Translations under genes and position numbers: made by a program | The notes under the pieces: model-generated | The model's database searches: none | What the model was told of the DNA's origin: nothing | What the model saw: the letters and a program-made list of their open reading frames with translations, nothing else | Source: Syntrophales bacterium | GTDB taxonomy: Bacteria > Desulfobacterota > Syntrophia > Syntrophales > UBA5619 | Reading direction: 5' to 3' | Assembly (NCBI GenBank): GCA_023229765.1 | Contig: JALNYO010000024.1 | Coordinates: 1-52,950 of the forward strand | Length of the DNA stretch: 52,950 bases | In this document: piece by piece, positions 16,713-24,171 of the stretch | Numbering within the stretch: the stretch's first letter is position 1 | How the letters are laid out: each line of letters begins with the position of its first letter

Positions 16713-17483
16713 CTACTTCTTTGCAAACTGGGCAAGCCTTCCGCGGGCATCGGTGAAGTCCCCTAGACTTGAATAGCCGTATAGCGTCTCCAGCCTCAGC
16801 GCGTCGTCCAGAGGGCGTCCGATCAGTTCTAAGATGGTCTCCTTGGCGGACCGAACGGCGTTGCGGCTGTTGCCCCGTATCATGCGCGCCGTCTCCTCGG
16901 CGGCCTGCATCAGTTTTTCCGGCGGCACGATTCGGGTGACCAGTCTGAGGCCGAGCGCCTCCTGGGCCGTGACCTCCCTCCCTGTCAGGGTAAGATCGAG
17001 AGCCACGCCTACCCCGGCCACCGCCACCAACCGGACCAAGCCGCCATCGCCCTGGTGCAGACCAAGGCGTACTTCGAAGACACCAAATTTGGCCTTTTCG
17101 GAAGCGATGCGTATATCGCAGGCCAGTGCAATTTCCAATCCGGCACCGATGGCATAGCCGTTGATGGCGGCAATGATGGGCTTATAGAGACGGTGCTGCC
17201 CGCGGGTCAACCCGCCGCCGAGGCCATGGGGGATGTTCTTGCGCACATCCAGCATATTGGCCCCCTCCCACTTGGGGATGAAGGTCTTCAGATCGGCGCC
17301 AACGCAAAAAGCCCGCCCGCTACCGGTGAGTATGGCCACATCCAGGGCATCGTCACCGGCAAAATCTCGCCACACTTCCTCTAGTTCCACGTTGGTGGCC
17401 TCGTCGATGGCATTCATCGCCTCGGGTCGGTTGAGGGTAACATAGGCCACGCCCTCGCGTTTTTCATAGAGAACATTGTTCAT
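16713..17483 (-). CDS. Enoyl-CoA hydratase/isomerase (crotonase) family protein
   Basis: A 256-residue crotonase, last gene of the operon. Oxyanion-hole motifs are present: SGRAFCVGADL (residues 55-65) and GYAIGAGLEIALACD (109-123). The first catalytic acid is kept (FGVFEVRLG, Glu137), but the second Glu of true hydratases is Asp here (ALDLTLTG, Asp163). That change is common in isomerases, hydrolases or lyases of the superfamily, so the exact reaction is open. A longer in-frame extension to 17876 is only antisense-like read-through over the previous gene. The ATG at 17483 has AAAGGAGG upstream. It starts 26 bases after the hotdog gene and ends just before a terminator. Confidence 0.88.
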   Translation of the reverse strand: MNNVLYEKREGVAYVTLNRPEAMNAIDEATNVELEEVWRDFAGDDALDVAILTGSGRAFCVGADLKTFIPKWEGANMLDVRKNIPHGLGGGLTRGQHRLYKPIIAAINGYAIGAGLEIALACDIRIASEKAKFGVFEVRLGLHQGDGGLVRLVAVAGVGVALDLTLTGREVTAQEALGLRLVTRIVPPEKLMQAAEETARMIRGNSRNAVRSAKETILELIGRPLDDALRLETLYGYSSLGDFTDARGRLAQFAKK

Positions 17484-17509
17484 AAGAATATACCTCCTTT
17501 TTGCATTGC

Positions 17510-17986
17510 CTACCAAGGGATGCCAACGTAGCTGTCCAGCCTGACCTTGGCAATGGTCAGGCTGGCGTGAGCGACGATCTTGCCGTTCATGCTGCAATGT
17601 CCGCGGAAGACGCCGACCACGGGGGTGAAGCGCCGTACCTCCAACCGTAGAGTGATGATCTCCCCCGGCGGGATCGGTGCGGTCAGACGGATCTTGAAAG
17701 AGGAGATGACTGTGATTTCGTCCTCCGTCAAGGGGCCGTTGGTGACTTTGAAAAACACTATGCCCAGTTGCGAAAAGGATTGCATCAGGTATGATCCGGC
17801 GAGAATTGCGCGCTCGGGAAAGTGGCCGACCAGTTCCGGCGAATTGCCGGTAACGGCCTTGGTGCCCTCGATCCATTCGCCGGGCATAAAGCCAGTAATC
17901 CTGTCCAGCAGCAGCATTGGATAGCGCTGGGGTAGGTATTTTTCTTTAAGCTCGGTGAAGCCGATCACGCGACTGTTTTCTGCCAT
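17510..17986 (-). CDS. FabZ-like hotdog protein (3-hydroxyacyl-ACP dehydratase family)
   Basis: A 158-residue single hotdog domain. LPQRYPMLLLDRITGF at residues 18-33 and LVGHFPERAILAGSYLMQSFSQ at 52-73 align well with FabZ. FabZ uses His and Glu as catalytic pair in a HFPxxPVMPGVLxxEA motif. Here the His is kept (His55), but the residue 14 further on, where Glu should be, is Gln69. The PVMPG turn is also changed (AILAG). So the protein may be slow, act on another step or be structural. In FabA the residue is Asp, also not Gln. The start at 17986 has a GGAAAG-type site. It lies between the nitroreductase and the last crotonase. Confidence 0.82.
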   Translation of the reverse strand: MAENSRVIGFTELKEKYLPQRYPMLLLDRITGFMPGEWIEGTKAVTGNSPELVGHFPERAILAGSYLMQSFSQLGIVFFKVTNGPLTEDEITVISSFKIRLTAPIPPGEIITLRLEVRRFTPVVGVFRGHCSMNGKIVAHASLTIAKVRLDSYVGIPW

Positions 17987-18033
17987 ATAGCTTTCCTCCC
18001 TGAGATGTCGTCTTGACCAATCCGTAACCCAGA

Positions 18034-18735
18034 TCAGTCGTGAAAAACCGCAAATTCAGCCACTGGCATACGGGCACGGTCGAAACCGTTGATGGCTGCT
18101 GACCAGTCCGGATAGCCCAAGCTTACCGCACAGGCCAGCAGTCGTTCGGAGTCAATCCCCAAAATTTCCCGTATCTCGTTCGGGTAGTCGCTTATGGAGG
18201 CCTGGGGACAGGTCTCCAATCCCAGTGCCCGTGCCGCCAGCATCACGTTCTGTATAAACATTCCATAGTCCATCCAGGAGCCCAAGGCAAGGTCTTTGTG
18301 AATGAAGAACAGCAGCCCGACCGGCGCACCAAAGAAACTATAGTTGTTGTTCCATAATTCGGCGCGGTTACGCTTCACTCCTTGGGTGCTATACATCGCT
18401 ACACCGAGCCCCATACGCCGGACCTTGTAAGGTTCAAACCATTCGACGGGGTAGTACTGGTAATCCGGGTGTTCTTGGACACCCTTCTCCCGGGCTTCCA
18501 GCAGAACCTTAGTGATACGGGCCTTGGTGGAGCCGGTCACCACCCTCACATCCCAAGGCTGCACATTGGCACCAGAAGGCGCCCAGCGGGCTGCATCAAG
18601 CACGGTGTTGATCATCCCCCACATCACCGGCCGATCCAAAAAGGCGCGCACGGAGCGCCGCTCCCGGATATTACGCAAAACAATGTCCCTGCTCGCTTCC
18701 GCTGGCGGCGCAGGCATCCCCTCCTCCTCGTTCAT
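18034..18735 (-). CDS. Nitroreductase-family flavoprotein
   Basis: A 233-residue FMN protein. IRERRSVRAFLDRPV (about residues 25-40) is the FMN-phosphate binding start of the family, ARWAPSGANVQPWDV is the second flavin loop, and GLETCPQASISDYPNEIREILGID followed by ACAVSLGYPD is the C-terminal flavin part. Members reduce nitro groups, quinones, enones or thiazolines, or oxidise ring intermediates, using NAD(P)H. The start at 18735 overlaps the stop of the hydrolase gene (ATGA), a sign of coupling. In this biosynthetic-looking operon it could be the redox step acting on a conjugated acyl chain. That is inference. Confidence 0.87.
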   Translation of the reverse strand: MNEEEGMPAPPAEASRDIVLRNIRERRSVRAFLDRPVMWGMINTVLDAARWAPSGANVQPWDVRVVTGSTKARITKVLLEAREKGVQEHPDYQYYPVEWFEPYKVRRMGLGVAMYSTQGVKRNRAELWNNNYSFFGAPVGLLFFIHKDLALGSWMDYGMFIQNVMLAARALGLETCPQASISDYPNEIREILGIDSERLLACAVSLGYPDWSAAINGFDRARMPVAEFAVFHD

Positions 18736-19658
18736 ACTTTCCGCACCCCGTAAAAGTATCCGTTGTCCCGAATGATCATCTTGCTGCGCAAACCGCTGTC
18801 GATGGCCGCCTGATAGACAGAATCGTAGCGTCCATCGAAATAGCGGTCCACCATCTGTGGAAACCACACTGAGCGTTCCAGGTATTTGTAGTAACCTTCC
18901 TCTTTCACGCCTCCTTGGGTCAGAACGTAATAGGAGATCATCTTTTTAATATGGTCCATATGCATCAAGGACTCATCTTCGCGATAGCGGGCCAGCTTTC
19001 GCAGGACCCGATTAATAACCGGCTTGGGTTTGCGGATGATTGGACCGTGCCCTGGATAGATAACCTCCACGTTCAACCTGTCGATGCGCTCCAGCGTCTC
19101 GACCGCCCGGTCGAGGGCATCCTCTCCTTCGACAATGGGATTAATGACCCCCATATCCCCATGCCATAATGCATCCGCACTGAAGAGAGCTTTCAACTCC
19201 TTAGAATATAGAAGCATCTGGCCGCGGGAATGTCCAGGGCCATAGATCGCCTGTAGAACGAGGGGGCCGAAGCGGATTTCATCGCCCTCGCGTAGCCCCT
19301 TATCGACCTTAAAAAAATCCGCCCAAGTGTCGTGAAAGCGCCACCATGTGCCAATGTCGTCCCGCGTATTGATGCGGCGCTTTTCTTCCTCGTGCATCCA
19401 GACTTCGCAACCGGACTGCTCGATAAAATAACTGTTGCCACCAGCATGATCGCAGTGGCAATGAGTGTTCACAATCAAGTCAACGTCCGCCGGCCCGACA
19501 CCGAAAGATCGGAGCACTGCAATGGTCTCCTGCAAATCGCCTTTATAGCCGGTATCGATCAAGGTCATCTGCGGGGACTTAGATATGAAATGATTGCAGC
19601 TCAGCCAATCCCGCTGGATGAACCAAGCGCCCGGCGCTATCTCAACGACTGACCACAT
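18732..19658 (-). CDS. Metallo-beta-lactamase-fold hydrolase
   Basis: A 308-residue MBL-fold protein. The metal motif is THCHCDHAGG (His66, His68, Asp70, His71), with further ligands in GPGHSRGQ, SADALWHGD and YPGHGP. It has the general glyoxalase-II/lactonase layout and a C-terminal helical region (RKLARYREDESLMHM...). No signal peptide, so cytoplasmic. In a ketosynthase/ACP operon it could be a thioester hydrolase that frees the product from the ACP, as MBL-type thioesterases do in some polyketide systems; this is inference, and other hydrolases fit too. The start at 19658 has AGGAGGAG upstream, and it lies 10 bases after the radical SAM gene. Confidence 0.85.
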   Translation of the reverse strand: MWSVVEIAPGAWFIQRDWLSCNHFISKSPQMTLIDTGYKGDLQETIAVLRSFGVGPADVDLIVNTHCHCDHAGGNSYFIEQSGCEVWMHEEEKRRINTRDDIGTWWRFHDTWADFFKVDKGLREGDEIRFGPLVLQAIYGPGHSRGQMLLYSKELKALFSADALWHGDMGVINPIVEGEDALDRAVETLERIDRLNVEVIYPGHGPIIRKPKPVINRVLRKLARYREDESLMHMDHIKKMISYYVLTQGGVKEEGYYKYLERSVWFPQMVDRYFDGRYDSVYQAAIDSGLRSKMIIRDNGYFYGVRKV

Positions 19659-19668
19659 AATCTCCTCC

Positions 19669-21219
19669 CTACACGCCAACAAGCCCGTCGGAACCGTTGC
19701 CCCCCGGCTTAACCCTGAAGCTATCGGCTGGCAGCTGTGCAAGGCTCTCCGGGTGGTAGTACACCCGGGCGCGGGCGCGCATGTCGGTAAACATTCCCTG
19801 CTGTTCCCGCTGTCGAAGTCTTTCCCGCATGCGGTCAATGCGCGCCCATTCCAGCAGCAGGCGCTTGTTGCCCTGGGGGGTATTGACGGCCAAGTCAACT
19901 TCCCGTACCAGATCCCGGGCCTCGTCCGGTTGAATCACCGGATGTTTCCAGACCAGATAGCCGCCGGTCCATTTACGGAAATCCCAGTCGTTAATAAGAT
20001 TTCGTTTCAGCATGTTGTAGTACAGAGGGGTGCCGGGCATGGGCAGGAGGATGCTGAAATATGTGTAGATCGGTCCCAACTCCGCCAACCGTTGCGTTGC
20101 TCGCCGGATGCTCGCCGGCGTATCGTTCTCGAAACCGATGATATAGGTGGCGGACAACCGGATGCGCAGGTCGTCCATCTGGCGCACCGTTTCCTGAATG
20201 TGGGCACAGTTGGTCGTCTTCTGTACCAGATTAAGGTTGACGTCGTTCAGAGATTCCACGCCCAGTTGCGCCATGGTCAGCCCCCGGTCGGCAAGCCATT
20301 TCATACCGTCCAGCCCCTTGGCTGTCAGCGCCTGAAAACTGGTCATCATGGTGAAAGGCAGGCCGAATTCGTGCAACAGTTCGATGATCTGCTTGCCCAC
20401 CTTCGAGAAGGGTCGAACGTCTTGGTTTACCAGGTGCACCGACACCACGCCCTCCTCCTTATAGCGTTCCAGCACTTTGCGGACATTGGCCACGGAAAAA
20501 GTCGGTTCGCCCCCTGGCTGGAAAACCGGATCGGCACAGAAAATGCAGTTCTGTGTACAGCCCCGTTCCCAGAAAAGATGGCCAATTTTGATTTTGTGGG
20601 CGAGATAAGTGGACTCGTTAATCAACAGAGGGTGTTCGATTTCCGCCGGTTTGATGGGCGACATATCCATGGCTTCCCGGAAGGTCGTCTCCGCATAGCC
20701 CCAGTAGAGGCGGTCGAAAACCTCCCGGATGAGCGGCGTGGCCGTCATAACGCCGTAGCCGCCTAGCCATACCTCCCGTACGCCATACTCTTGGCGCGCT
20801 CTCTCCGCCAGTTTCAGCGCCCAAGGGATCGTCCAGGTGTAGGCGGTGATCGCCAACACCTGGAACTGCCTGCTGGCGAGGGCCGCCTCGATTTCCGCCT
20901 GCATCGGCAGTTCCAGATAAGTTGGCCCCGGCACATTAGCCGACAGGAAGGCCACATCGTAGGAACGGGACTTTATCGAAGGCTGGTATTCCTCCGGATA
21001 GGTGAGCGGATGATGTGCAAACCAGTCCAGCCGGCCATCCTCGGTGATGCAGGGGATGTCGCCGCCATAGCCCTCGTTCTCGTAGATGTCACGCGGCGCA
21101 GTGGTAAAGAGCACTTCCTCTGGCCGCGGAATGTAGCCAGTCTTGTTGGTGTACTCAACCCATCCCGAACGCCGGGGCCGGTCGGCCAAATGTAAACTAA
21201 TAGGTTGCATGTTTCCCAT
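19669..21219 (-). CDS. Cobalamin-binding-type radical SAM enzyme
   Basis: A 516-residue protein. The radical SAM cluster motif is RGCTQNCIFC (Cys221, Cys225, Cys228, the CxxxCxxC pattern). The N-terminal 190 residues (YDVAFLSANVPGPTYLELP, then a Rossmann-like stretch VLAITAYTWTIPWALKLAE and VWLGGYGVMTATP) resemble the B12-binding domain of class B methylases/cyclases, without the DxHxxG His, as in many members of the class. The C-terminus (GGNGSDGLVGV) is not recognised. Known B12-radical SAM enzymes methylate unactivated carbons, form or contract rings, or close the isocyclic ring (BchE). The ATG at 21219 has GAGGAGA upstream. It is the most unusual tailoring gene of the operon. Confidence 0.88.
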   Translation of the reverse strand: MGNMQPISLHLADRPRRSGWVEYTNKTGYIPRPEEVLFTTAPRDIYENEGYGGDIPCITEDGRLDWFAHHPLTYPEEYQPSIKSRSYDVAFLSANVPGPTYLELPMQAEIEAALASRQFQVLAITAYTWTIPWALKLAERARQEYGVREVWLGGYGVMTATPLIREVFDRLYWGYAETTFREAMDMSPIKPAEIEHPLLINESTYLAHKIKIGHLFWERGCTQNCIFCADPVFQPGGEPTFSVANVRKVLERYKEEGVVSVHLVNQDVRPFSKVGKQIIELLHEFGLPFTMMTSFQALTAKGLDGMKWLADRGLTMAQLGVESLNDVNLNLVQKTTNCAHIQETVRQMDDLRIRLSATYIIGFENDTPASIRRATQRLAELGPIYTYFSILLPMPGTPLYYNMLKRNLINDWDFRKWTGGYLVWKHPVIQPDEARDLVREVDLAVNTPQGNKRLLLEWARIDRMRERLRQREQQGMFTDMRARARVYYHPESLAQLPADSFRVKPGGNGSDGLVGV

Positions 21220-21299
21220 GATTTCTCCTCATCAATATTCAGCCCGTCCAATACACTGATAACTGATACCGCATTCGCGCCACGCTCAATTGCGCTTTG

Positions 21300-22454
21300 T
21301 TACGAAACCAAACCGCCCCTCTCCTTCCATTCTCCGTTTTGATTTCCGCCGCCCACCACCGCACCAGCCTGCCAATCCGCCGTCAGCACGATGCGCTTCA
21401 AGCCTGTCCTCCGTTGCCTTACATCGTCGAAACTGGCAGCGATGGTCTGCATGGACCGGGTTTCGATAAAGGGCCGAATCTGTATGTCTCCTGCCACCAC
21501 ATGCTCGATCACGCGCGGATACAGTGCTGGATCGCAACCCCAGCTGCCGACGATCTCGGCGTCATAGGCCATGACCTTTGACATAGCGTAGCGTAACTCG
21601 CCGGGAGCGTAGCCGACCAGCACCAGCTTGCAGGCGAAAGTAAGTAGGCTCAGGCCCAGTTCTTGGCCGGTCAAGGTTCCGCTGACCTCGAAAATTTTCC
21701 AGGAATAGCGGGGATTGATGCCGCGTTTTTTACAGGCGCCCCAGATGTCGTGCCGGATGTCGTCGACGTTCCGGTCACCGATAGCGATGGGTACATCTAC
21801 GCCATAGGGGACGAGGGCTTCCAACCTGGCCTGGTCGCGCGCGATGCCGACCACTATCTCGGCCCCCATGTGCGTCGCCCATTGGGACAGATAAACTCCA
21901 AGCCCACCGGTGGCACCGATTACAATGACTTTGTCGCCCGGTGCGACGCCTGCCCGAAGCGCCGCCTGATAGGGCGTCGACACTGCATCCGCCACCACGG
22001 CGAGGCACTCCAGGGAGATAGGGCTATCCTCCGGCACCGGCGCGAGTTCTCGAGCGGGAACAACGACATGGCTCGCAAACCCGCCTTGGATACCGTAATT
22101 TCCTCCCAGCATGCGCTGGCGCACACAGCGATTCGCGCGGCCGGCGCGGCAAAGTTCGCAGTTACGGCAAGGAATGATGGTCGGCACGACCACTTGCCGA
22201 CCTTGCAGACCGCCGCGCACAACGCGGCCGCTAATTTCGTGGCCCAGTGTCAACGGCGGCGTAACCACCGGCGCCACGTTACCGAAAAAGTAGCCTATAT
22301 CGGTCCCGCAGATGCCGCATGCGGCAACTTCGACTAGGGCGTCCTCGGGGCCAATTTCCGGCAGCGGTTCGTCAACCCTCTCAAAACGGAAGGGACGGGC
22401 CGGTTTCTGCTGCGGAACCATACGCCAAGCGTGGAAGCTTGCGGTCACGGCCAT
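21300..22454 (-). CDS. Zinc-dependent dehydrogenase, 6-hydroxycyclohex-1-ene-1-carbonyl-CoA dehydrogenase (Had)-like
   Basis: A 384-residue medium-chain dehydrogenase. Catalytic zinc ligands are Cys49 in CGICGTD and His72-Glu73 in GHE; the structural zinc has four Cys at 96, 99, 102 and 110. A Rossmann motif IGATGGLGVY lies near residue 185. The middle and end (GGNYGIQGGFASHVVVP, AVVADAVSTPYQAALRAGV, WKIFEVSGT, YAMSKVMAYDAEIVGSWGCDP) are the pattern I associate with Had, which oxidises 6-hydroxycyclohex-1-ene-1-carbonyl-CoA in anaerobic benzoyl-CoA degradation. No benzoyl-CoA reductase or Oah gene is in the window, so here it may act on a related cyclic or acyl hydroxy intermediate. The start at 22454 has GGAGGAAT upstream and overlaps the crotonase end by 10 bases. 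Confidence 0.85.
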   Translation of the reverse strand: MAVTASFHAWRMVPQQKPARPFRFERVDEPLPEIGPEDALVEVAACGICGTDIGYFFGNVAPVVTPPLTLGHEISGRVVRGGLQGRQVVVPTIIPCRNCELCRAGRANRCVRQRMLGGNYGIQGGFASHVVVPARELAPVPEDSPISLECLAVVADAVSTPYQAALRAGVAPGDKVIVIGATGGLGVYLSQWATHMGAEIVVGIARDQARLEALVPYGVDVPIAIGDRNVDDIRHDIWGACKKRGINPRYSWKIFEVSGTLTGQELGLSLLTFACKLVLVGYAPGELRYAMSKVMAYDAEIVGSWGCDPALYPRVIEHVVAGDIQIRPFIETRSMQTIAASFDDVRQRRTGLKRIVLTADWQAGAVVGGGNQNGEWKERGGLVS

Positions 22455-23215
22455 GATTTATTCCTCCATGATTTGTCCCCCGTCAGCAGGGCCATACAGA
22501 CGGCCCGCTGACGGTCGCGCGCTGTCTCCTTGTCAACGCAGCCCCATACGGATTTGAGGGCTCGCGTGACCGTTCCTCCCAAGAGGGCAAGCTCCTGAGC
22601 CGCTGCCCATACTTGGCCGGAGAAATCCGGACCGTCGAAGACACGGCCTACTAAACCCATCTGATGGGCTATCCGTGTCCCTGTCCTAATCCCAAGCAGC
22701 AGTTCCCAAGCGTAGGCGCAAGGCAATTCCCGGACGAGCGTAAAAATCGCCCCCCAAGCAGGAATGATTCCCTCTCGGACCTCCGGCAGAGCAAACACCG
22801 CACGCCGGTGAGCCCAGCGCAGGTCGCAGGCCAGAGCTACTTCGAATCCTCCTCCCAGCGCCAAGCCGCCCACAGCGGCGACAGTAGGAACAGGCAACAT
22901 GATCAGAGCATTGATTAGCGCCTGTCCTGCGCGCAGGTAGCGTTCCATATCAGCCGGTTCGCTGGCACGCAAGACGGGCAGATCCGCCCCCAGGCAAAAC
23001 GTCTTGGCACCGCCGGTCACCAAGACCAGCCCCAACGATTCGTCGTGCGCCAGCGCCTCCACTTTGGCCAACAGCCCCATCACCCGGGCTTCGGTCAATA
23101 TCAGCCGGTCTTCTTCCCCCTCCGCGAGGGAAAGCAAACCCACGGCATCACCCCCTCCCCCTACTGCGGTGGAATCTTGTGCCTTCCATTGCATAGCGTC
23201 GCTGGACGATGTCAT
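22445..23215 (-). CDS. Enoyl-CoA hydratase (crotonase) family protein
   Basis: A 256-residue crotonase, distinct in sequence from the one at the end of the operon. Oxyanion-hole segments: GAKTFCLGADLP and GGLALGGGFEVALACD. Both acidic residues of true hydratases appear kept: Glu145 in FALPEVREG and Glu171 in AYAWELLLG. This fits a hydratase or dehydratase. The N-terminus carries an extra segment, rich in Gly/Ser, before the first strand. Its start overlaps the stop of the KS-like gene (ATGA at 23215-23212) and its 3' end overlaps the dehydrogenase start by 10 bases, so the three genes are coupled. It may stand in for, or add to, the odd FabZ-like protein in the pathway. Confidence 0.87.
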   Translation of the reverse strand: MTSSSDAMQWKAQDSTAVGGGGDAVGLLSLAEGEEDRLILTEARVMGLLAKVEALAHDESLGLVLVTGGAKTFCLGADLPVLRASEPADMERYLRAGQALINALIMLPVPTVAAVGGLALGGGFEVALACDLRWAHRRAVFALPEVREGIIPAWGAIFTLVRELPCAYAWELLLGIRTGTRIAHQMGLVGRVFDGPDFSGQVWAAAQELALLGGTVTRALKSVWGCVDKETARDRQRAVCMALLTGDKSWRNKSWP

Positions 23216-24015
23216 AGCGCCTCAATCCTAGGGATAGACTCGGCGGGCGCGGAAGCCGCTGCTAGCGAGGCGACCCGAACCCAAAGCTCAATGCAGTTGT
23301 CGCCGGGAAAGAAAGATTGTGGAGATTGACATTGTCCCGACACCGCCGTCAGCGCCACTCCCACGGCAAGGCCCTCCCTGTGCGCGGGAGTCAAACCTAA
23401 ACATAGCGACGCCTTCCGGTCGAGGCAAATCACGACCGCACCCTCTGCTTCCGCCCGAACAACGAACAGAAGGTCTACTCGGCCAGCCGCGAAGAAACGC
23501 AGCGCTGTGCAAAACAGCACCAAGGGCCAATCTGCCGCCCCCCCTAGGGTCAGTACCGGCCCGCAGATATTGCGGCTACGGGCCAAGTTGGAGCCGACAA
23601 TGTTGTAGCCGCAATTCGAAAACAGGGTTGCCGAAGCAGACTTGCCCCCTCTCTGGGCGTAGGAACGCAGGTATTGCTCCCGAGTGCCCGCCGGTCCTAG
23701 ATCAGTGGCGATGAGGAGTCCGACATTGCCGGGTTCGCGGTCTATGCGTTCTTGATCGATACTGGCGGCGGCGCAGGTCCGATTCAGGGCCAAGATGCCT
23801 TGCACAGCGGCCTTGTCGATATAGCGTTGCTGGGTGCGCCGCATGAAAGCCGCCACCAAGCCTTCCTCTTTACAGGAGGCTTTACCCGGCTGCGCCGGAA
23901 GCCAAAGCGGCGGGGATGTCTGGTCTGGAGCGGCGATCCAGCCTGCCGCGGACACCGGCACCGTTGCAACGGTTGCGCTCATGGATTGATCCTGCCTTTT
24001 CCGGGATACCTGCAC
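23212..24015 (-). CDS. Shortened ketosynthase-like protein (chain-length-factor type), no active-site Cys
   Basis: A 267-residue protein that resembles only the N-terminal half of a ketosynthase. It shows the NVGLLIATDLGPAGTREQYL strand/loop, then GYNIVGSNLARSRNICGPVLTL and the helix WPLVLFCTALRFFAAGRVDLL, which aligns with the nucleophile-elbow helix of FabF. Where the Cys should be (TACAS in the neighbouring KS) this protein reads LGGAAD, so Gly159 replaces Cys. The C-terminal domain with the catalytic His residues is absent. The family nearest to this is the small ketoacyl-synthase-like proteins (Pfam Ketoacyl-synt_2 type) of aryl polyene clusters. The GTG start at 24015 has GGAGGA six bases upstream; ATG 23982 is the alternative. 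It is likely a non-catalytic partner of the KS upstream. Confidence 0.75.
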   Translation of the reverse strand: MQVSRKRQDQSMSATVATVPVSAAGWIAAPDQTSPPLWLPAQPGKASCKEEGLVAAFMRRTQQRYIDKAAVQGILALNRTCAAASIDQERIDREPGNVGLLIATDLGPAGTREQYLRSYAQRGGKSASATLFSNCGYNIVGSNLARSRNICGPVLTLGGAADWPLVLFCTALRFFAAGRVDLLFVVRAEAEGAVVICLDRKASLCLGLTPAHREGLAVGVALTAVSGQCQSPQSFFPGDNCIELWVRVASLAAASAPAESIPRIEAL

Positions 24016-24171
24016 AGCACTTCCTCCATTCCTTACTCCGGTGAAACCTCGCAGCCAAGTCTCGCGATGGAGCTTCCCGGTCGAACACTTTCAGTTAATA
24101 TACAGTCAGACCTGCCACTATGCCCGTTTTTGCCCCCCATCAGCATATGATGCGCACCCACCGGCGCTATG

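Noticed and set aside
16279..16776. 165-residue plus-strand open frame
   Set aside because: It crosses the dead transposase remnant, the operon terminator and the end of the last crotonase gene in antisense. No domain pattern.
19594..20766. 390-residue plus-strand open frame
   Set aside because: It is antisense to the radical SAM gene, which carries an intact CxxxCxxC motif and ribosome site. The frame stays open because of the high GC content and has no recognisable domain.
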